Assembly (NCBI GenBank): GCA_008086245.1
Contig: VSIX01000033.1
Location: 1 to 64,000 of the forward strand
DNA from: Candidatus Mcinerneyibacterium aminivorans
GTDB lineage: Bacteria; Macinerneyibacteriota; Macinerneyibacteria; Macinerneyibacteriales; Macinerneyibacteriaceae
Direction: 5' to 3'
DNA length: 64,000 nucleotides
In this document: positions 1 through 8,898 of the stretch, piece after piece
Layout: every line of letters begins with the position of its first letter
How positions within the stretch are numbered: the stretch's first letter is position 1
Notes under the pieces: generated by a model
The model's input: the letters and a program-made list of their open reading frames with translations, nothing else
What the model was told of the DNA's origin: nothing
The model's database searches: none
Position numbers and translations under genes: made by a program

Positions 1-210
1 AGTGATTGCGGTTCGCAAAAACTTGCCCAAAATAGAAAAGAAAAACTTCTTTTAGAACTTTTTCCTACTGTAGCCAAAAATTTTCTTCATCGAAAAAGAA
101 AAGAAGAATACATTCAATACTTAAATGAATTATATCCAGAACCGCGTGATATAGAACCTAAAGAAATTGATGAGGAAGTTGAAGAAAATTTGTATACAAC
201 ATTCTGGTAA
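1..210 (+). CDS. C-terminal end of an unknown protein (5' end outside window)
   Basis: An open frame runs from base 1 to a TAA at 208-210, giving the last 69 residues of a protein whose start lies upstream of the window. The tail is charged and ends in LYTTFW. It has a basic middle (HRKRKEEY) followed by an acidic stretch rich in Glu and Asp. I do not recognise the family. Codon use and lysine/glutamate richness match the rest of the window. It is the only gene in the first 10 kb on the plus strand, so it converges on the long minus-strand operon that ends at 326. Confidence 0.6.
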   Translation, partial: SDCGSQKLAQNRKEKLLLELFPTVAKNFLHRKRKEEYIQYLNELYPEPRDIEPKEIDEEVEENLYTTFW

Positions 211-230
211 ACTATCCTAAAAATTAATAC

Positions 231-257
231 GAGGAGGAATAAATCAAATTCCTCCTC
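231..257. terminator. Perfect 10-bp hairpin between convergent genes
   Basis: GAGGAGGAAT at 231-240 and its exact complement ATTCCTCCTC at 248-257 enclose a 7-nt loop. It sits between the convergent gene ends at 210 and 326. On the minus strand it is followed within 8 nt by a T-rich stretch (ATTTTT), so termination of the MBS-like operon is the likelier job. On the plus strand there is no T-run. The arms contain a Shine-Dalgarno-like GGAGG. Confidence 0.55.
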
Positions 258-325
258 ATATATATCAAATTTTCAATTTATATGATCATTTTCCAAAAAT
301 ATAACGTTTTAAGCATCATATTTTT

Positions 326-2143
326 CTATTTATTGCTTCTTATGTAATCATCAATAGCCTTAGCAGCATTATGTCCATCAGCTACCCCATTAATTATATC
401 AGGACCATTAACAATATCTCCTCCAGCAAACAACCAATCCATAGAAGTTTGATGTGTTTTTTCATTAATTTTTATCTGAGGGCCTTTAAATTCTAGTTCT
501 TCCTTAATATTGTCCGGTAAATAATCATAGTTTGGAGCCTGCCCAATAGAAATAAAAACCTGACTGGCTTCATGAATTTCTGTATTATCTTTATTCAGTT
601 TAGGATTAAAATTCCCCTTATCATCGAATAATGCTATACATTCTGCTGTTTTTAAACCTTTTATTTCATCATTTTCAATAATTATTTCTACAGGTCCAGA
701 AGCCGGATATATTTCTAATCCTTCTTCCTTGCCTTCCTGTATTTCATCTTCCCCTGCAGGAAGATCCTCTTTTTTCTCAAGGGCAGTTAAGGTGACATCT
801 ACTTTACCATATTTAATATTCTGCAGACGGGCGACACTTCTACCAACATCATATGCTACATCTCCTCCACCAATAACTACTACTTTTTCAGCAACTTCCG
901 GCATCTGTTTTTTGTCTCTGACAAAATCTCTAACTTTTGGTAAAAAATCCATTGCTGCAACAACATCAGGATGATCGGAACCTTTGATTTTTAAATGTCT
1001 GGGTTCCATAAATCCTGTTGAGATAAATACCACATCATGTTTTTCTCTTAACTTACTGAATTTAATGTCTTTTCCAACCTTAGTATTTCTATGTATATTC
1101 ACACCAATTTTTTCAATAAACAGTATATCCTTATCAATAGCTTCATCAGGTAATCTATATCGGGGTATTCCATATCGCATTACACCACCGGCTAATTCTT
1201 CTTTTTCATAAATATCTACATCATACCCAATTGTTCTTAAATAATAAGCTGCACTCAATCCTGCAGGACCTGCACCAATAATTGCAATACTACCTTCTCC
1301 TTCCTTACTTACATTCGAAAGAACAACTTCCTCATATACATCTTCAGGAGCATTATCCACAATATATCTTTTTAACCATCTTATTGCAATAGGTTCTCCT
1401 CTATGAGAAATTGTACAAACATCCTCACATTTATGTGTACACACTCTTCCACAAATATTTGGAAGTGGGTTGGTTTCATACATCCATTCTACACCTTCTT
1501 CTAAATTATCATCCCATATAGTATTTATATATTCAGGAATATCCATATGAGCTGGACATCTATCGGTACATATGCCACATTCTACACATCTTGCAGCTTC
1601 TCTTTTAGCTTCTTCTTTACTAAATCCCTTAACATATTCAAGAAAGGAATCCTTTCTTTTTTTCGATTTAGTATATCTCATAGCAATTCTTTCAAGATCC
1701 AACAAATCCGTATCTTCATTTCTTTCATATCCCTCTTTTGGATAATTTTTATTCAATCCTTCTTCATCAGGTATATAAAGAAAGGTATCGGCATCTTCAT
1801 CCATATAAATATAATCTTTACTCATTTTCAAAGAACCGGTAGTACAGATATCCACGCAAAAACCGCAAAAACAGCACCTGCCATAATCTATTACCGGTCT
1901 TTCATCTTTTTCTCCCTCGGGAGCATCATAATCCGGTACTTTTTCCATATTGATAGCATCTGTTGGACAGATATCTGCACATGTACCGCAGCCGATACAT
2001 TCTTCCCAATCATTAGTATGAAAACCACGATATCTTTTTTGGGCTTCTCTTTCTTCCTCTGGAACCCTTATAGTTACGGGTTTTTGAATCATATATTTTA
2101 TACCTTTAAAAGGTGCAAAAAAATTTGATTTTGGTTTATCCAT
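326..2143 (-). CDS. NuoI-like ferredoxin fused to GltD/NfnB-like NAD(P)-FAD oxidoreductase, MBS-type complex
   Basis: This is the last gene of the MBS-like operon and takes the place of the ferredoxin subunit MbsN/NuoI. Residues 49-59 and 90-100 each carry a CxxCxxCxxxC motif for two [4Fe-4S] clusters. Residues 186-196 and 231-243 carry the GltD-type cysteines. Next come an FAD-binding GAGPAG at 290-295 and a NAD(P)-binding GGGDVA near 425-430, then the C-terminal FAD motif around AGGDIVNG. At 605 aa it is about 130 longer than stand-alone GltD because of the N-terminal ferredoxin domain. I place the start at 2143: a GGAGG lies 8 nt upstream, whereas an in-frame ATG at 2158 lacks a good site. 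Inference: it connects the membrane complex to NAD(P)H. GltD-like flavoproteins also serve in Nfn and glutamate synthase; no large GltB subunit is nearby. Confidence 0.85.
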   Translation of the reverse strand: MDKPKSNFFAPFKGIKYMIQKPVTIRVPEEEREAQKRYRGFHTNDWEECIGCGTCADICPTDAINMEKVPDYDAPEGEKDERPVIDYGRCCFCGFCVDICTTGSLKMSKDYIYMDEDADTFLYIPDEEGLNKNYPKEGYERNEDTDLLDLERIAMRYTKSKKRKDSFLEYVKGFSKEEAKREAARCVECGICTDRCPAHMDIPEYINTIWDDNLEEGVEWMYETNPLPNICGRVCTHKCEDVCTISHRGEPIAIRWLKRYIVDNAPEDVYEEVVLSNVSKEGEGSIAIIGAGPAGLSAAYYLRTIGYDVDIYEKEELAGGVMRYGIPRYRLPDEAIDKDILFIEKIGVNIHRNTKVGKDIKFSKLREKHDVVFISTGFMEPRHLKIKGSDHPDVVAAMDFLPKVRDFVRDKKQMPEVAEKVVVIGGGDVAYDVGRSVARLQNIKYGKVDVTLTALEKKEDLPAGEDEIQEGKEEGLEIYPASGPVEIIIENDEIKGLKTAECIALFDDKGNFNPKLNKDNTEIHEASQVFISIGQAPNYDYLPDNIKEELEFKGPQIKINEKTHQTSMDWLFAGGDIVNGPDIINGVADGHNAAKAIDDYIRSNK

Positions 2144-2161
2144 AATTCTATCCTCCATATC

Positions 2162-3262
2162 CTATCTATCTACTTCAGGAGAACAAACTCCCATTGTGTC
2201 CAGCCATATTGAAACATCTTCAAGTCTTGTTCCGGGAAGGCCGGCTTCAATTCCGTATAATCCCTGAGGATAAGATGCTCCCCTTACCTGTATTCTATAG
2301 GGATATCTTCCTCCAGTGGATACAATGTAATATCCAAATTCTCCTCTTGAGCTTTCTACTTTACCGTAAGCTTCTCCTTCCTTAATCTTCCATTTAAGAG
2401 CTGTCCCCATGAGTTTGTTTCTAACTTTTCCTTTAGGAATATCACTTAATACCTGTCTAATAATTTTTATACTCTGTTTCACTTCAAGATATTTTAAATA
2501 CAGCCTTGTATAAGCATCGGATTCTTCTGCTATAGGTATATCAAAATCTAATTTGTCATATACTAAATATGGAAACTTCTTCCTAACATCATATTTTACG
2601 CCTGTTGATCTCAACCCTGGACCCGTAACACCCCAGTCTAGAGCCTGCTCTTTAGTCAAAGGAGCAGTTCCTTTGAGTCGCTTATGTATAATCGGACTTT
2701 CAAATATTATTTCATAATAATCCTTCAATCGGCTCTCTATATCATTAATTGTATTTTCAATAAATTCTAAAATTTCTTCATTAATATCCTGTCTAACTCC
2801 TCCGGGAACAATATACATATGATATATTCTATGTCCCGTAATTTTTTCAAAAATATCAAGTATCATATCTCTCTCATTTAAAGCCCAATTAGGAGCGGTA
2901 TAAACTCCTGTAGGACCTCCAATACCTCCAATAGACATCATATGAACTGCAATTCTGGCCAATTCTAATATAATAACCCTTAAGTATTTCGCTCTCTCAG
3001 GGACTTCTAATTCTTCTATCTTTTCAACTGCCATTGAATAAACAGTTTCATTAATATCCGGTTCGGGCACGCAAACTCGAGGAATTAACGCAATATTTGA
3101 CATCCATAATCTTCTTTCCATCAATTTTTCAAATCCTCTATGAAGCATTCCGGGGTTTGGTTTTGCCTTTTTAACTGTATCTCCATCCACTGTTAAGTGA
3201 ACGGAGAAATTCCCGTGCATCCCCGGATGATTTGGGCCGTGAAATAATTTTACTTCTTTCAT
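2162..3262 (-). CDS. NuoD/MbsL-like large subunit (no NiFe site)
   Basis: This 366-aa protein is the 49-kDa (NuoD) homologue of complex I and of group 4 hydrogenase large subunits. GPNHPGMHGN at 9-18 and HRGFEK at 41-46 are family landmarks. [NiFe] hydrogenases carry two CxxC pairs; here only Cys64 (RVCVPE) remains at the N-terminal site and Cys360 (GVCSPE) at the C-terminal site. It therefore should not bind nickel, which matches what is known of the MBS/Mbx family rather than Mbh hydrogenases. It overlaps the upstream NuoC-like gene by 4 bp and ends 18 bp before the preferred start of the ferredoxin-GltD gene. Confidence 0.9.
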   Translation of the reverse strand: MKEVKLFHGPNHPGMHGNFSVHLTVDGDTVKKAKPNPGMLHRGFEKLMERRLWMSNIALIPRVCVPEPDINETVYSMAVEKIEELEVPERAKYLRVIILELARIAVHMMSIGGIGGPTGVYTAPNWALNERDMILDIFEKITGHRIYHMYIVPGGVRQDINEEILEFIENTINDIESRLKDYYEIIFESPIIHKRLKGTAPLTKEQALDWGVTGPGLRSTGVKYDVRKKFPYLVYDKLDFDIPIAEESDAYTRLYLKYLEVKQSIKIIRQVLSDIPKGKVRNKLMGTALKWKIKEGEAYGKVESSRGEFGYYIVSTGGRYPYRIQVRGASYPQGLYGIEAGLPGTRLEDVSIWLDTMGVCSPEVDR

Positions 3263-3780
3263 TCTATTACCTCTCTTTTTCTTTTCATCCTGAAATTTTT
3301 ATATTCTTTTTCGGGAAATTTCTCTTTTGAATAATTTAAAGGGTCAAAATCCTTTCTCATAGGTGGTTTATCATCCCAGTTTTCAAGGAAGAGTTCTTTT
3401 CCATTATTAGGATTTCCATCAAATACTACTCCAAAATATTCATTTACATCCCACTCATAATATTTTGCAACGGGCCATATATTGATAATTGATGTGATTC
3501 TGGGATTCTCTCTTGGAATAAAAGTTTTAACTATTATATGCTGTTCTAATTCCCATGAAACAAGATTATATACGATTTCAAATTGGTTATTATCGATCCA
3601 ATCAACAGCTGTAATTAAGGATAACTGCCAGAATCCAATATTTTTGAGGTAGGTTAGAAAATTAATAATCTCTTTTTTGTTAATTTTGACTTTAAACTGC
3701 TGATTCTCAATTTTTTTAAATTTAATTTTCTTAATCCCGTACTCATTTGATATTTTTTCAATTACTTTTTTTTGTTCCAA
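3259..3780 (-). CDS. NuoC/MbsK-like 30-kDa subunit
   Basis: A 173-aa soluble subunit that scaffolds the peripheral arm of complex I-type enzymes. The signature is the block at residues 102-124, with WPVAKYYEWDVNEYFG and DGNP. The C-terminal KPPMRKDFDP (138-147) matches the family tail that contacts the NuoD-like subunit. The length is typical for stand-alone NuoC. It lies between the NuoB-like and NuoD-like genes and overlaps the latter by 4 bp, so translational coupling is likely. Confidence 0.9.
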   Translation of the reverse strand: MEQKKVIEKISNEYGIKKIKFKKIENQQFKVKINKKEIINFLTYLKNIGFWQLSLITAVDWIDNNQFEIVYNLVSWELEQHIIVKTFIPRENPRITSIINIWPVAKYYEWDVNEYFGVVFDGNPNNGKELFLENWDDKPPMRKDFDPLNYSKEKFPEKEYKNFRMKRKREVIE

Positions 3781-3796
3781 AATTTACCTCCCATTT

Positions 3797-4324
3797 TTAT
3801 CTTGTTGTATACAAGCTATCGCCTAAAGCCTGTTTTTGGTTTTTCTTATACCATTCTCGATTTTGTTTATAATGTTTCCATCCATCGGCATCTCCATTTT
3901 CAATTTTTTCAATGAGTCTTTCGAAACCATTAATTATAGCTTCAGGTCTGGGCATACATCCTGCTAGATATAGATCAACCGGCAAATATAAATCAAGTTC
4001 ATTGATAGTGGAATATGAATCATAATAAATACCACCATTTATGGTACAGGATCCAAATCCAACAACCCATTTAGGTGATTGCATTTGCTCATATGTATAT
4101 ATTACTCTTCTTAATGTTTTAGCACTCAAATAACCCGTAATTAAAAGTATATCAGCCTGTCTTGGTGTAGCCATTGGAGCTATACCCAATCTTTCCATAT
4201 CAAATCTTGATGTCATTGTTGGAGGTAATTCTATTGCCCCGCATCCAGTACAATAATGTAACATAAATAGAGAATGCCCTCGAATTATGTTTTTTATTTT
4301 TTCCATCAATTTTTTGGTATACAT
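3797..4324 (-). CDS. NuoB/MbsJ-like small subunit (proximal [4Fe-4S] cluster)
   Basis: This 175-aa protein carries the cysteines of the cluster nearest the catalytic site: Cys25 and Cys28 (CTGC), Cys93 (GSCT) and Cys123 (AGCMPRP). The CxxC spacing is that of hydrogenase and MBS small subunits, not the adjacent Cys-Cys of respiratory complex I. In archaeal MBS this cluster is thought to be where the sulfane substrate is reduced (established for that family). Whether that holds here is unknown. It follows the NuoH-like gene by 17 bp. Confidence 0.9.
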   Translation of the reverse strand: MYTKKLMEKIKNIIRGHSLFMLHYCTGCGAIELPPTMTSRFDMERLGIAPMATPRQADILLITGYLSAKTLRRVIYTYEQMQSPKWVVGFGSCTINGGIYYDSYSTINELDLYLPVDLYLAGCMPRPEAIINGFERLIEKIENGDADGWKHYKQNREWYKKNQKQALGDSLYTTR

Positions 4325-4341
4325 AATTTATAACTCCTTTT

Positions 4342-5241
4342 TTATATTAAATAGATTCCCAGGCTTATTACTGCCTGTAAAAATGCTAAAGATAAACCCC
4401 ATTTCCAGAAAAATTTTACACTTTCCTCAACCTTAAAACGGGGTAAAAAGGAAGAAATAATTACCATCAATATATAAACTACTATATATTTAATAGCAAA
4501 TATCAAAATATTACTCCCGCCTCCAAGAAATAAATTAACAAATAATCCAACTTCAATAACAGTAGCAAAATCATGCTGCAGCATTAATATCCCTAAATAT
4601 TTTCCGCTGTATTCAACTAGAGGTCCGGAAGCAATTTCAGCAGGAGCTATAGGAGAATCAAATGGTTTTTTTCCAAGCATCCCCATTACACTAACAAAAG
4701 ATACACCAGCCCCTATTGGCATGGACCAGAGATTCCACCCATTTTGAATTTGACTCTGTACTAATCCTCCTATTGAGGAAGTCTTATTAATATACATCAT
4801 AACAAGTACCACAATCAAAAAAGGCAGTTCATACCCAAGCATCTGTGTTAAAGCTCTGGAAATACCTATAGAAGCATTAGGATTAGCTGATCCAACAGCA
4901 CTCATAGCCATTCCCAGCAGCCCTATAGCAAGCAAATATATAACAACTATAAAATTGGTTTGCCCGGGAATTACTTCAAAAGAACCATAGGGAAGAAAAA
5001 TAAGTGTAGCCATTGTGCCGCCAAACGCCATCAAAACTCCAAAATCAAAAATAAACCCATGAGATATGGACGTTTCCTTAAATAAAAATTTGAAAATATC
5101 TCTAAAATTCTGCCAGAATACGGGACCATATCTTTTCTGTATTCTTGCAACTACCTTTCTTGAAAATCCACTTAAAGCTACCTGAAATAGAAATGCTCCA
5201 AAAATCAAAATTAAGCCTCTAAATATTATATTTAATATCAT
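4342..5241 (-). CDS. NuoH/MbsM-like membrane anchor subunit
   Basis: A 299-aa polytopic membrane protein. ARIQKRYGP near residues 32-40 is the conserved cytoplasmic loop of NuoH, and SRALTQMLGYELPF in the middle is a second family block with the acidic residues that link the peripheral arm to the ion channel. The C-terminal third has the PFDSPIAPAEIASGPLVEYSG stretch in which NuoH proteins have conserved acidic residues. Adjacent to the 618-aa antiporter-like gene with a 1-bp gap. Confidence 0.92.
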   Translation of the reverse strand: MILNIIFRGLILIFGAFLFQVALSGFSRKVVARIQKRYGPVFWQNFRDIFKFLFKETSISHGFIFDFGVLMAFGGTMATLIFLPYGSFEVIPGQTNFIVVIYLLAIGLLGMAMSAVGSANPNASIGISRALTQMLGYELPFLIVVLVMMYINKTSSIGGLVQSQIQNGWNLWSMPIGAGVSFVSVMGMLGKKPFDSPIAPAEIASGPLVEYSGKYLGILMLQHDFATVIEVGLFVNLFLGGGSNILIFAIKYIVVYILMVIISSFLPRFKVEESVKFFWKWGLSLAFLQAVISLGIYLI

Positions 5242-5242
5242 A

Positions 5243-7099
5243 TTAGAACCACCTTATTGCAATAATTACCAAAAATGTTATTGATATCAGCCAGATATAT
5301 CCATTGATACTTTCTTCATAGAAAAACTCTTCAATAACTCCAAAAGAACTTGATAGATATTCAGCACCCTTTTTATATAATTTTTCCATTGATGGAAATT
5401 TATCAAAAATTCTGGAGAATGGTTTGTAATAATTTTTTGCATAATGATAAATAGAAGGTTGGGTTTGTAACTCGGGTACAATTTCACCTGCAGTATACTG
5501 CTCGTGTTGTTTTACTCTGGTAGGTTTTGCAAATAACAAGAATATTATCAAAGCTAAAATAAATCCTGCTCCAAACACTGTGAACACAACTAACATATCA
5601 AGGGTTGTTAAACCGGAAAAAAGTCTATAAAGCGAAGCTTTTATGGGTTCAATTCCAATACTCTGCTGCATTGAAATAATAGGCTTTAAAACAAGACCCG
5701 GTAGAACTCCAAAAAGCACTGTTAAAATTGTTACAATCAGCATTCCTGCCTTCATAAAAAAAGGTACTTCTTTAACATTTTCAAATTTTTTGGGTCTCTG
5801 TCCCAAAAATACTCCCGCTAACGGCCTGAATACGTACATAAAAGAACCAATAGATCCGAAGAATGCTGCAAAAGCTAAAAAATAACTTCCATTTATAATT
5901 AATGATTGATAAATCATCCATTTTGAAACAAACCCAAAAAGAGGAGGAATGCCTGCAAGAGAAATTATTGATACCAAGTAGGTGGTAAAAGTTAAAGGCA
6001 TATTTTTTATTAATCCACCTAACTCATCAATTTTGGTAGTTCCAGTTCTAAAATATACCGCTCCAATGGATAAAAACATACCTAAAGCCGTAAGGGCATG
6101 TACCAAAATGTGTGTAACACCGCCTGCAAATGCCATACTTGTACCGTAAGTAAAAGCAAGAAGTATATAGCCTGCATGACTTACTGAGGAAAATGCAATT
6201 AATTTTTTTGCATCATTTTGAAGAATTGCAGCTATAGTTCCGATAATGATGCTTATTCCGGCTAAATATGCAAAAAAAGTACTGCTTGGCAACTCTGATA
6301 TTAATTTTGAGGGATTATTTTTTAAAATAAATGCAACTGGAAAAAATAAACCTATTAAATATATTAGATAAAAACCAAATTTCATTAAAATACCTGAAAG
6401 TATTGAAGTAAATGAATCCGGAGATTCACTGTATGAAGTTCTCATCCAAATATGAAGAGGATACACCCCTCCTTTTATTAATCCTGCTAAAACAAACAAC
6501 ATCAATATTTTAAATTTAAGAGAATAAGAGATACTTCCATAGTTATTAATTAAATTACTAAAGGTAATTCCGCCAACAGCATTATCAATCAGGAAAATAC
6601 CTGTAATCATCAAATATGCTGCTATCATGCTCATAAACAAAAAAAGCAAAGCTGCTTTTTTCGAATATTTTTTCCCCATAGAAATTAGAAAAAAAGAAAC
6701 CCATGTCATTAATTCCCAAAAAATAAAAAGTGTAATAAAATCTGCAGCTCCAAATACTCCTAAAATACTCATAAATATTAATGTAGTTAAAAAATTATAT
6801 ACCGGTTTATATTGATAATTTTTTATTCCATCAATAGAAAATAAAGATACTATAATCATTACCGAAATTCCAAGATATAAAAATATCTCATTAAAATACG
6901 AATATGTGAAATTTAAACTTATATTGTTAAATATCGCCAGCTGGGAACTGGAATAATCTCCATTGTGATACAAAAAATATCCAATAATTAGAAAAGTTAA
7001 TGTCTGTAAAATTGTTCCGGCTTTCCAGTTGAATTTAGATACTAAATATATAATAGCAGACATTATTCCGGCGGTTATTATTAGATATGATATTGTCAT
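5243..7099 (-). CDS. NuoL/MrpA-type antiporter-like subunit (MbsH' position)
   Basis: A 618-aa protein with about 14 or more membrane segments. The channel residues of this family are present: a Glu in FIFWELMTW on the fifth helix and a Lys in GLIKGGVYPLHIW on the seventh. The length is close to E. coli NuoL (613 aa), which leaves room for a lateral helix and extra C-terminal helices. It overlaps the 481-aa paralogue by 4 bp. In archaeal MBS/Mbx operons two antiporter-like genes (H and H') also lie side by side ahead of the NuoH-like gene, and this one takes the H' place. Confidence 0.88.
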   Translation of the reverse strand: MTISYLIITAGIMSAIIYLVSKFNWKAGTILQTLTFLIIGYFLYHNGDYSSSQLAIFNNISLNFTYSYFNEIFLYLGISVMIIVSLFSIDGIKNYQYKPVYNFLTTLIFMSILGVFGAADFITLFIFWELMTWVSFFLISMGKKYSKKAALLFLFMSMIAAYLMITGIFLIDNAVGGITFSNLINNYGSISYSLKFKILMLFVLAGLIKGGVYPLHIWMRTSYSESPDSFTSILSGILMKFGFYLIYLIGLFFPVAFILKNNPSKLISELPSSTFFAYLAGISIIIGTIAAILQNDAKKLIAFSSVSHAGYILLAFTYGTSMAFAGGVTHILVHALTALGMFLSIGAVYFRTGTTKIDELGGLIKNMPLTFTTYLVSIISLAGIPPLFGFVSKWMIYQSLIINGSYFLAFAAFFGSIGSFMYVFRPLAGVFLGQRPKKFENVKEVPFFMKAGMLIVTILTVLFGVLPGLVLKPIISMQQSIGIEPIKASLYRLFSGLTTLDMLVVFTVFGAGFILALIIFLLFAKPTRVKQHEQYTAGEIVPELQTQPSIYHYAKNYYKPFSRIFDKFPSMEKLYKKGAEYLSSSFGVIEEFFYEESINGYIWLISITFLVIIAIRWF

Positions 7100-8541
7100 A
7101 TTATTCCTCCTGTAAAAATATCAGATATTGTTTTCATAACTGAGCTTGGGTTGAATCCTATATATATAATCATAAAACTTAAAGATATCATCAAAAAATA
7201 TGATACAGCTGAAATCTGATTAATTTTTATCTTACTATCAAATTCTTCATAATACATATTTTGTATGAATCTTAAATAATAATAAACTTCAAAAATTGCT
7301 GAAGCAAGAAATATAGCCACGAATATAATCATTTTATTTGCTATCAAAGATTTGATTAGAAAAAATTTACTCCAAAATCCTGCAAATGGAGGCATGCCGA
7401 TTATTGATAGAACTCCTATTGTAATTAAAATTGATGCAAATTTCTTTTTGCCTGCTATTCCTTTTAATTTTTCAAAAGAATAATATCCCAGAAGCCCAAC
7501 TCCAAGAAGTATAAGTCCCTTAGCAAAAATGTTATTCAACAATTGAAACATTGCTGCATTAAAAATTGAATCTGTTATTGTCCCATTTTTTAAAGAAACA
7601 GATACTGCTGATATTATCAAACCTGCCTGGGCTATTGAGGAATAAGCAACAATTTTTCTAACATTTCTCTGTTTAAAAGCAACGAATTCTCCTATTAATA
7701 ATGTAGCCAATCCAATTATAGTTAGCGAATTAAATAAATATTCATACCCTCCTTTAAAAACCAAAACAAGTACTTTTATAACAGCAAATAATGCTGCAGT
7801 TGATAAAACTGATCCAAAAAATATTGAACCTGTAATACTGGTCTTTTCATATACTTTCGGCACCCAGGCATTTAATGGTAAAAGTTCAGATTCAGAACTA
7901 AGAGCTACTATAAACATAACACTTAAAACAACTATAAAATGTGGAGAAACATCCACTAAATTTTCTGAAACAGAAGCCATATTTAGAGTTCCGGAAACAT
8001 TATAAATAGTTATTGTTCCCAGCAAAAACAAAAGAGAACCAAATGTTGAAATAATTACATACAAAAAAGATGGATAGTAGCCTCTTTTATGTGTTGCTAT
8101 TATATAACCTGCTATAGCCGCTAACTCCATAAAAACAAATAAATTAAAAAGGTCTCCTGTAAGCACCATCCCATTGACAGCAGATATAGCTATTATAAAT
8201 CCAAGTGTATATGCAAATGAATTCACCAAATGAAATTCCTTTTTTAGAAAAAATATCAAAGCAATTAAAGCAAGTAAATTTATAGCAAAAAGGATTATAC
8301 CAATTTGAGAATTAAAAATTAAATTTATCCCAAAAGGAACTTTGTATCCTCCTGTTGTGAAATAAGATAAGCTGGTTGAATTTATCTGGATAAGGCGAAT
8401 AAGAACAAATAAATTATAAAACACTGCAATAATTGGAATATATTTTATTGCTTTTTTTGATATTAAATAAATAATTGGTATCAAAAATCCTGCAAAAAGT
8501 GGAATTACTATTAATAATACTGGTTCATTAATCATTTTCAA
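7096..8541 (-). CDS. MrpD/NuoN-type antiporter-like subunit (MbsH position)
   Basis: A 481-aa polytopic protein of the proton-conducting membrane transporter family (PF00361). The helix-5 Glu is present (Glu139 in FVFMELAAIAG). At the position of the helix-7 lysine, five residues before the conserved proline, the sequence has Glu217 (SESELLPLNAW), so the usual Glu/Lys pair is altered to Glu/Glu. The gene overlaps the downstream MbsH'-like gene by 4 bp and the upstream MrpC-like gene by 14 bp. Role: ion translocation in the MBS/Mrp membrane arm. Confidence 0.88.
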   Translation of the reverse strand: MKMINEPVLLIVIPLFAGFLIPIIYLISKKAIKYIPIIAVFYNLFVLIRLIQINSTSLSYFTTGGYKVPFGINLIFNSQIGIILFAINLLALIALIFFLKKEFHLVNSFAYTLGFIIAISAVNGMVLTGDLFNLFVFMELAAIAGYIIATHKRGYYPSFLYVIISTFGSLLFLLGTITIYNVSGTLNMASVSENLVDVSPHFIVVLSVMFIVALSSESELLPLNAWVPKVYEKTSITGSIFFGSVLSTAALFAVIKVLVLVFKGGYEYLFNSLTIIGLATLLIGEFVAFKQRNVRKIVAYSSIAQAGLIISAVSVSLKNGTITDSIFNAAMFQLLNNIFAKGLILLGVGLLGYYSFEKLKGIAGKKKFASILITIGVLSIIGMPPFAGFWSKFFLIKSLIANKMIIFVAIFLASAIFEVYYYLRFIQNMYYEEFDSKIKINQISAVSYFLMISLSFMIIYIGFNPSSVMKTISDIFTGGII

Positions 8542-8896
8542 TCCCCTTAATTTTTATAAGATCTAAAGTATTATATTTTTCATAATTTTTAATTACAAGA
8601 GCAAGTACAAATGCTGTTACTGCAACTGAAATCACAATTGAAGTTAAAACCAATGCTTGAGGAACTGGATCTACAAATCTAGAAGATGTAACTGCCAATT
8701 TAGCTGTATATATGGGGGCACTCGCATTATCCATATAACCTAAAGCGATAATATATAAATTAACTCCTAAATCCATAATATTTATTGAAATAACTAACTT
8801 AAAAAGGTTTTTTTGAGTTAATAACCCATATACACCTACTAAAAAGATTGCAAGCGGTCCATAAATAAATGTCCAGTAATTAATTATTTCTCCCAT
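8528..8896 (-). CDS. mrpC: MrpC/MnhC (NuoK-like) subunit
   Basis: A 122-aa protein with three predicted helices, homologous to NuoK. DPVPQALVLTSIVISVA in the second half is the family signature of MrpC/MnhC. It contributes to the Mrp-type ion channel of the complex and corresponds to MbsG of the archaeal operon. It is separated from the MrpB-like gene by 2 bp and overlaps the next antiporter gene, so the set is clearly co-translated. Confidence 0.9.
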   Translation of the reverse strand: MGEIINYWTFIYGPLAIFLVGVYGLLTQKNLFKLVISINIMDLGVNLYIIALGYMDNASAPIYTAKLAVTSSRFVDPVPQALVLTSIVISVAVTAFVLALVIKNYEKYNTLDLIKIKGIEND

Positions 8897-8898
8897 AA

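Noticed and set aside
1547-2128. 193-codon plus-strand frame antisense to the ferredoxin-GltD gene
   Set aside because: It overlaps the conserved cysteine motifs on the minus strand and shows runs such as SFSFSFFF expected of shadow translation.
2162-4324. Interpretation of the NuoB/NuoD-like pair as a membrane-bound [NiFe] hydrogenase
   Set aside because: The large subunit has only one cysteine of each CxxC pair, so it cannot hold a NiFe centre.
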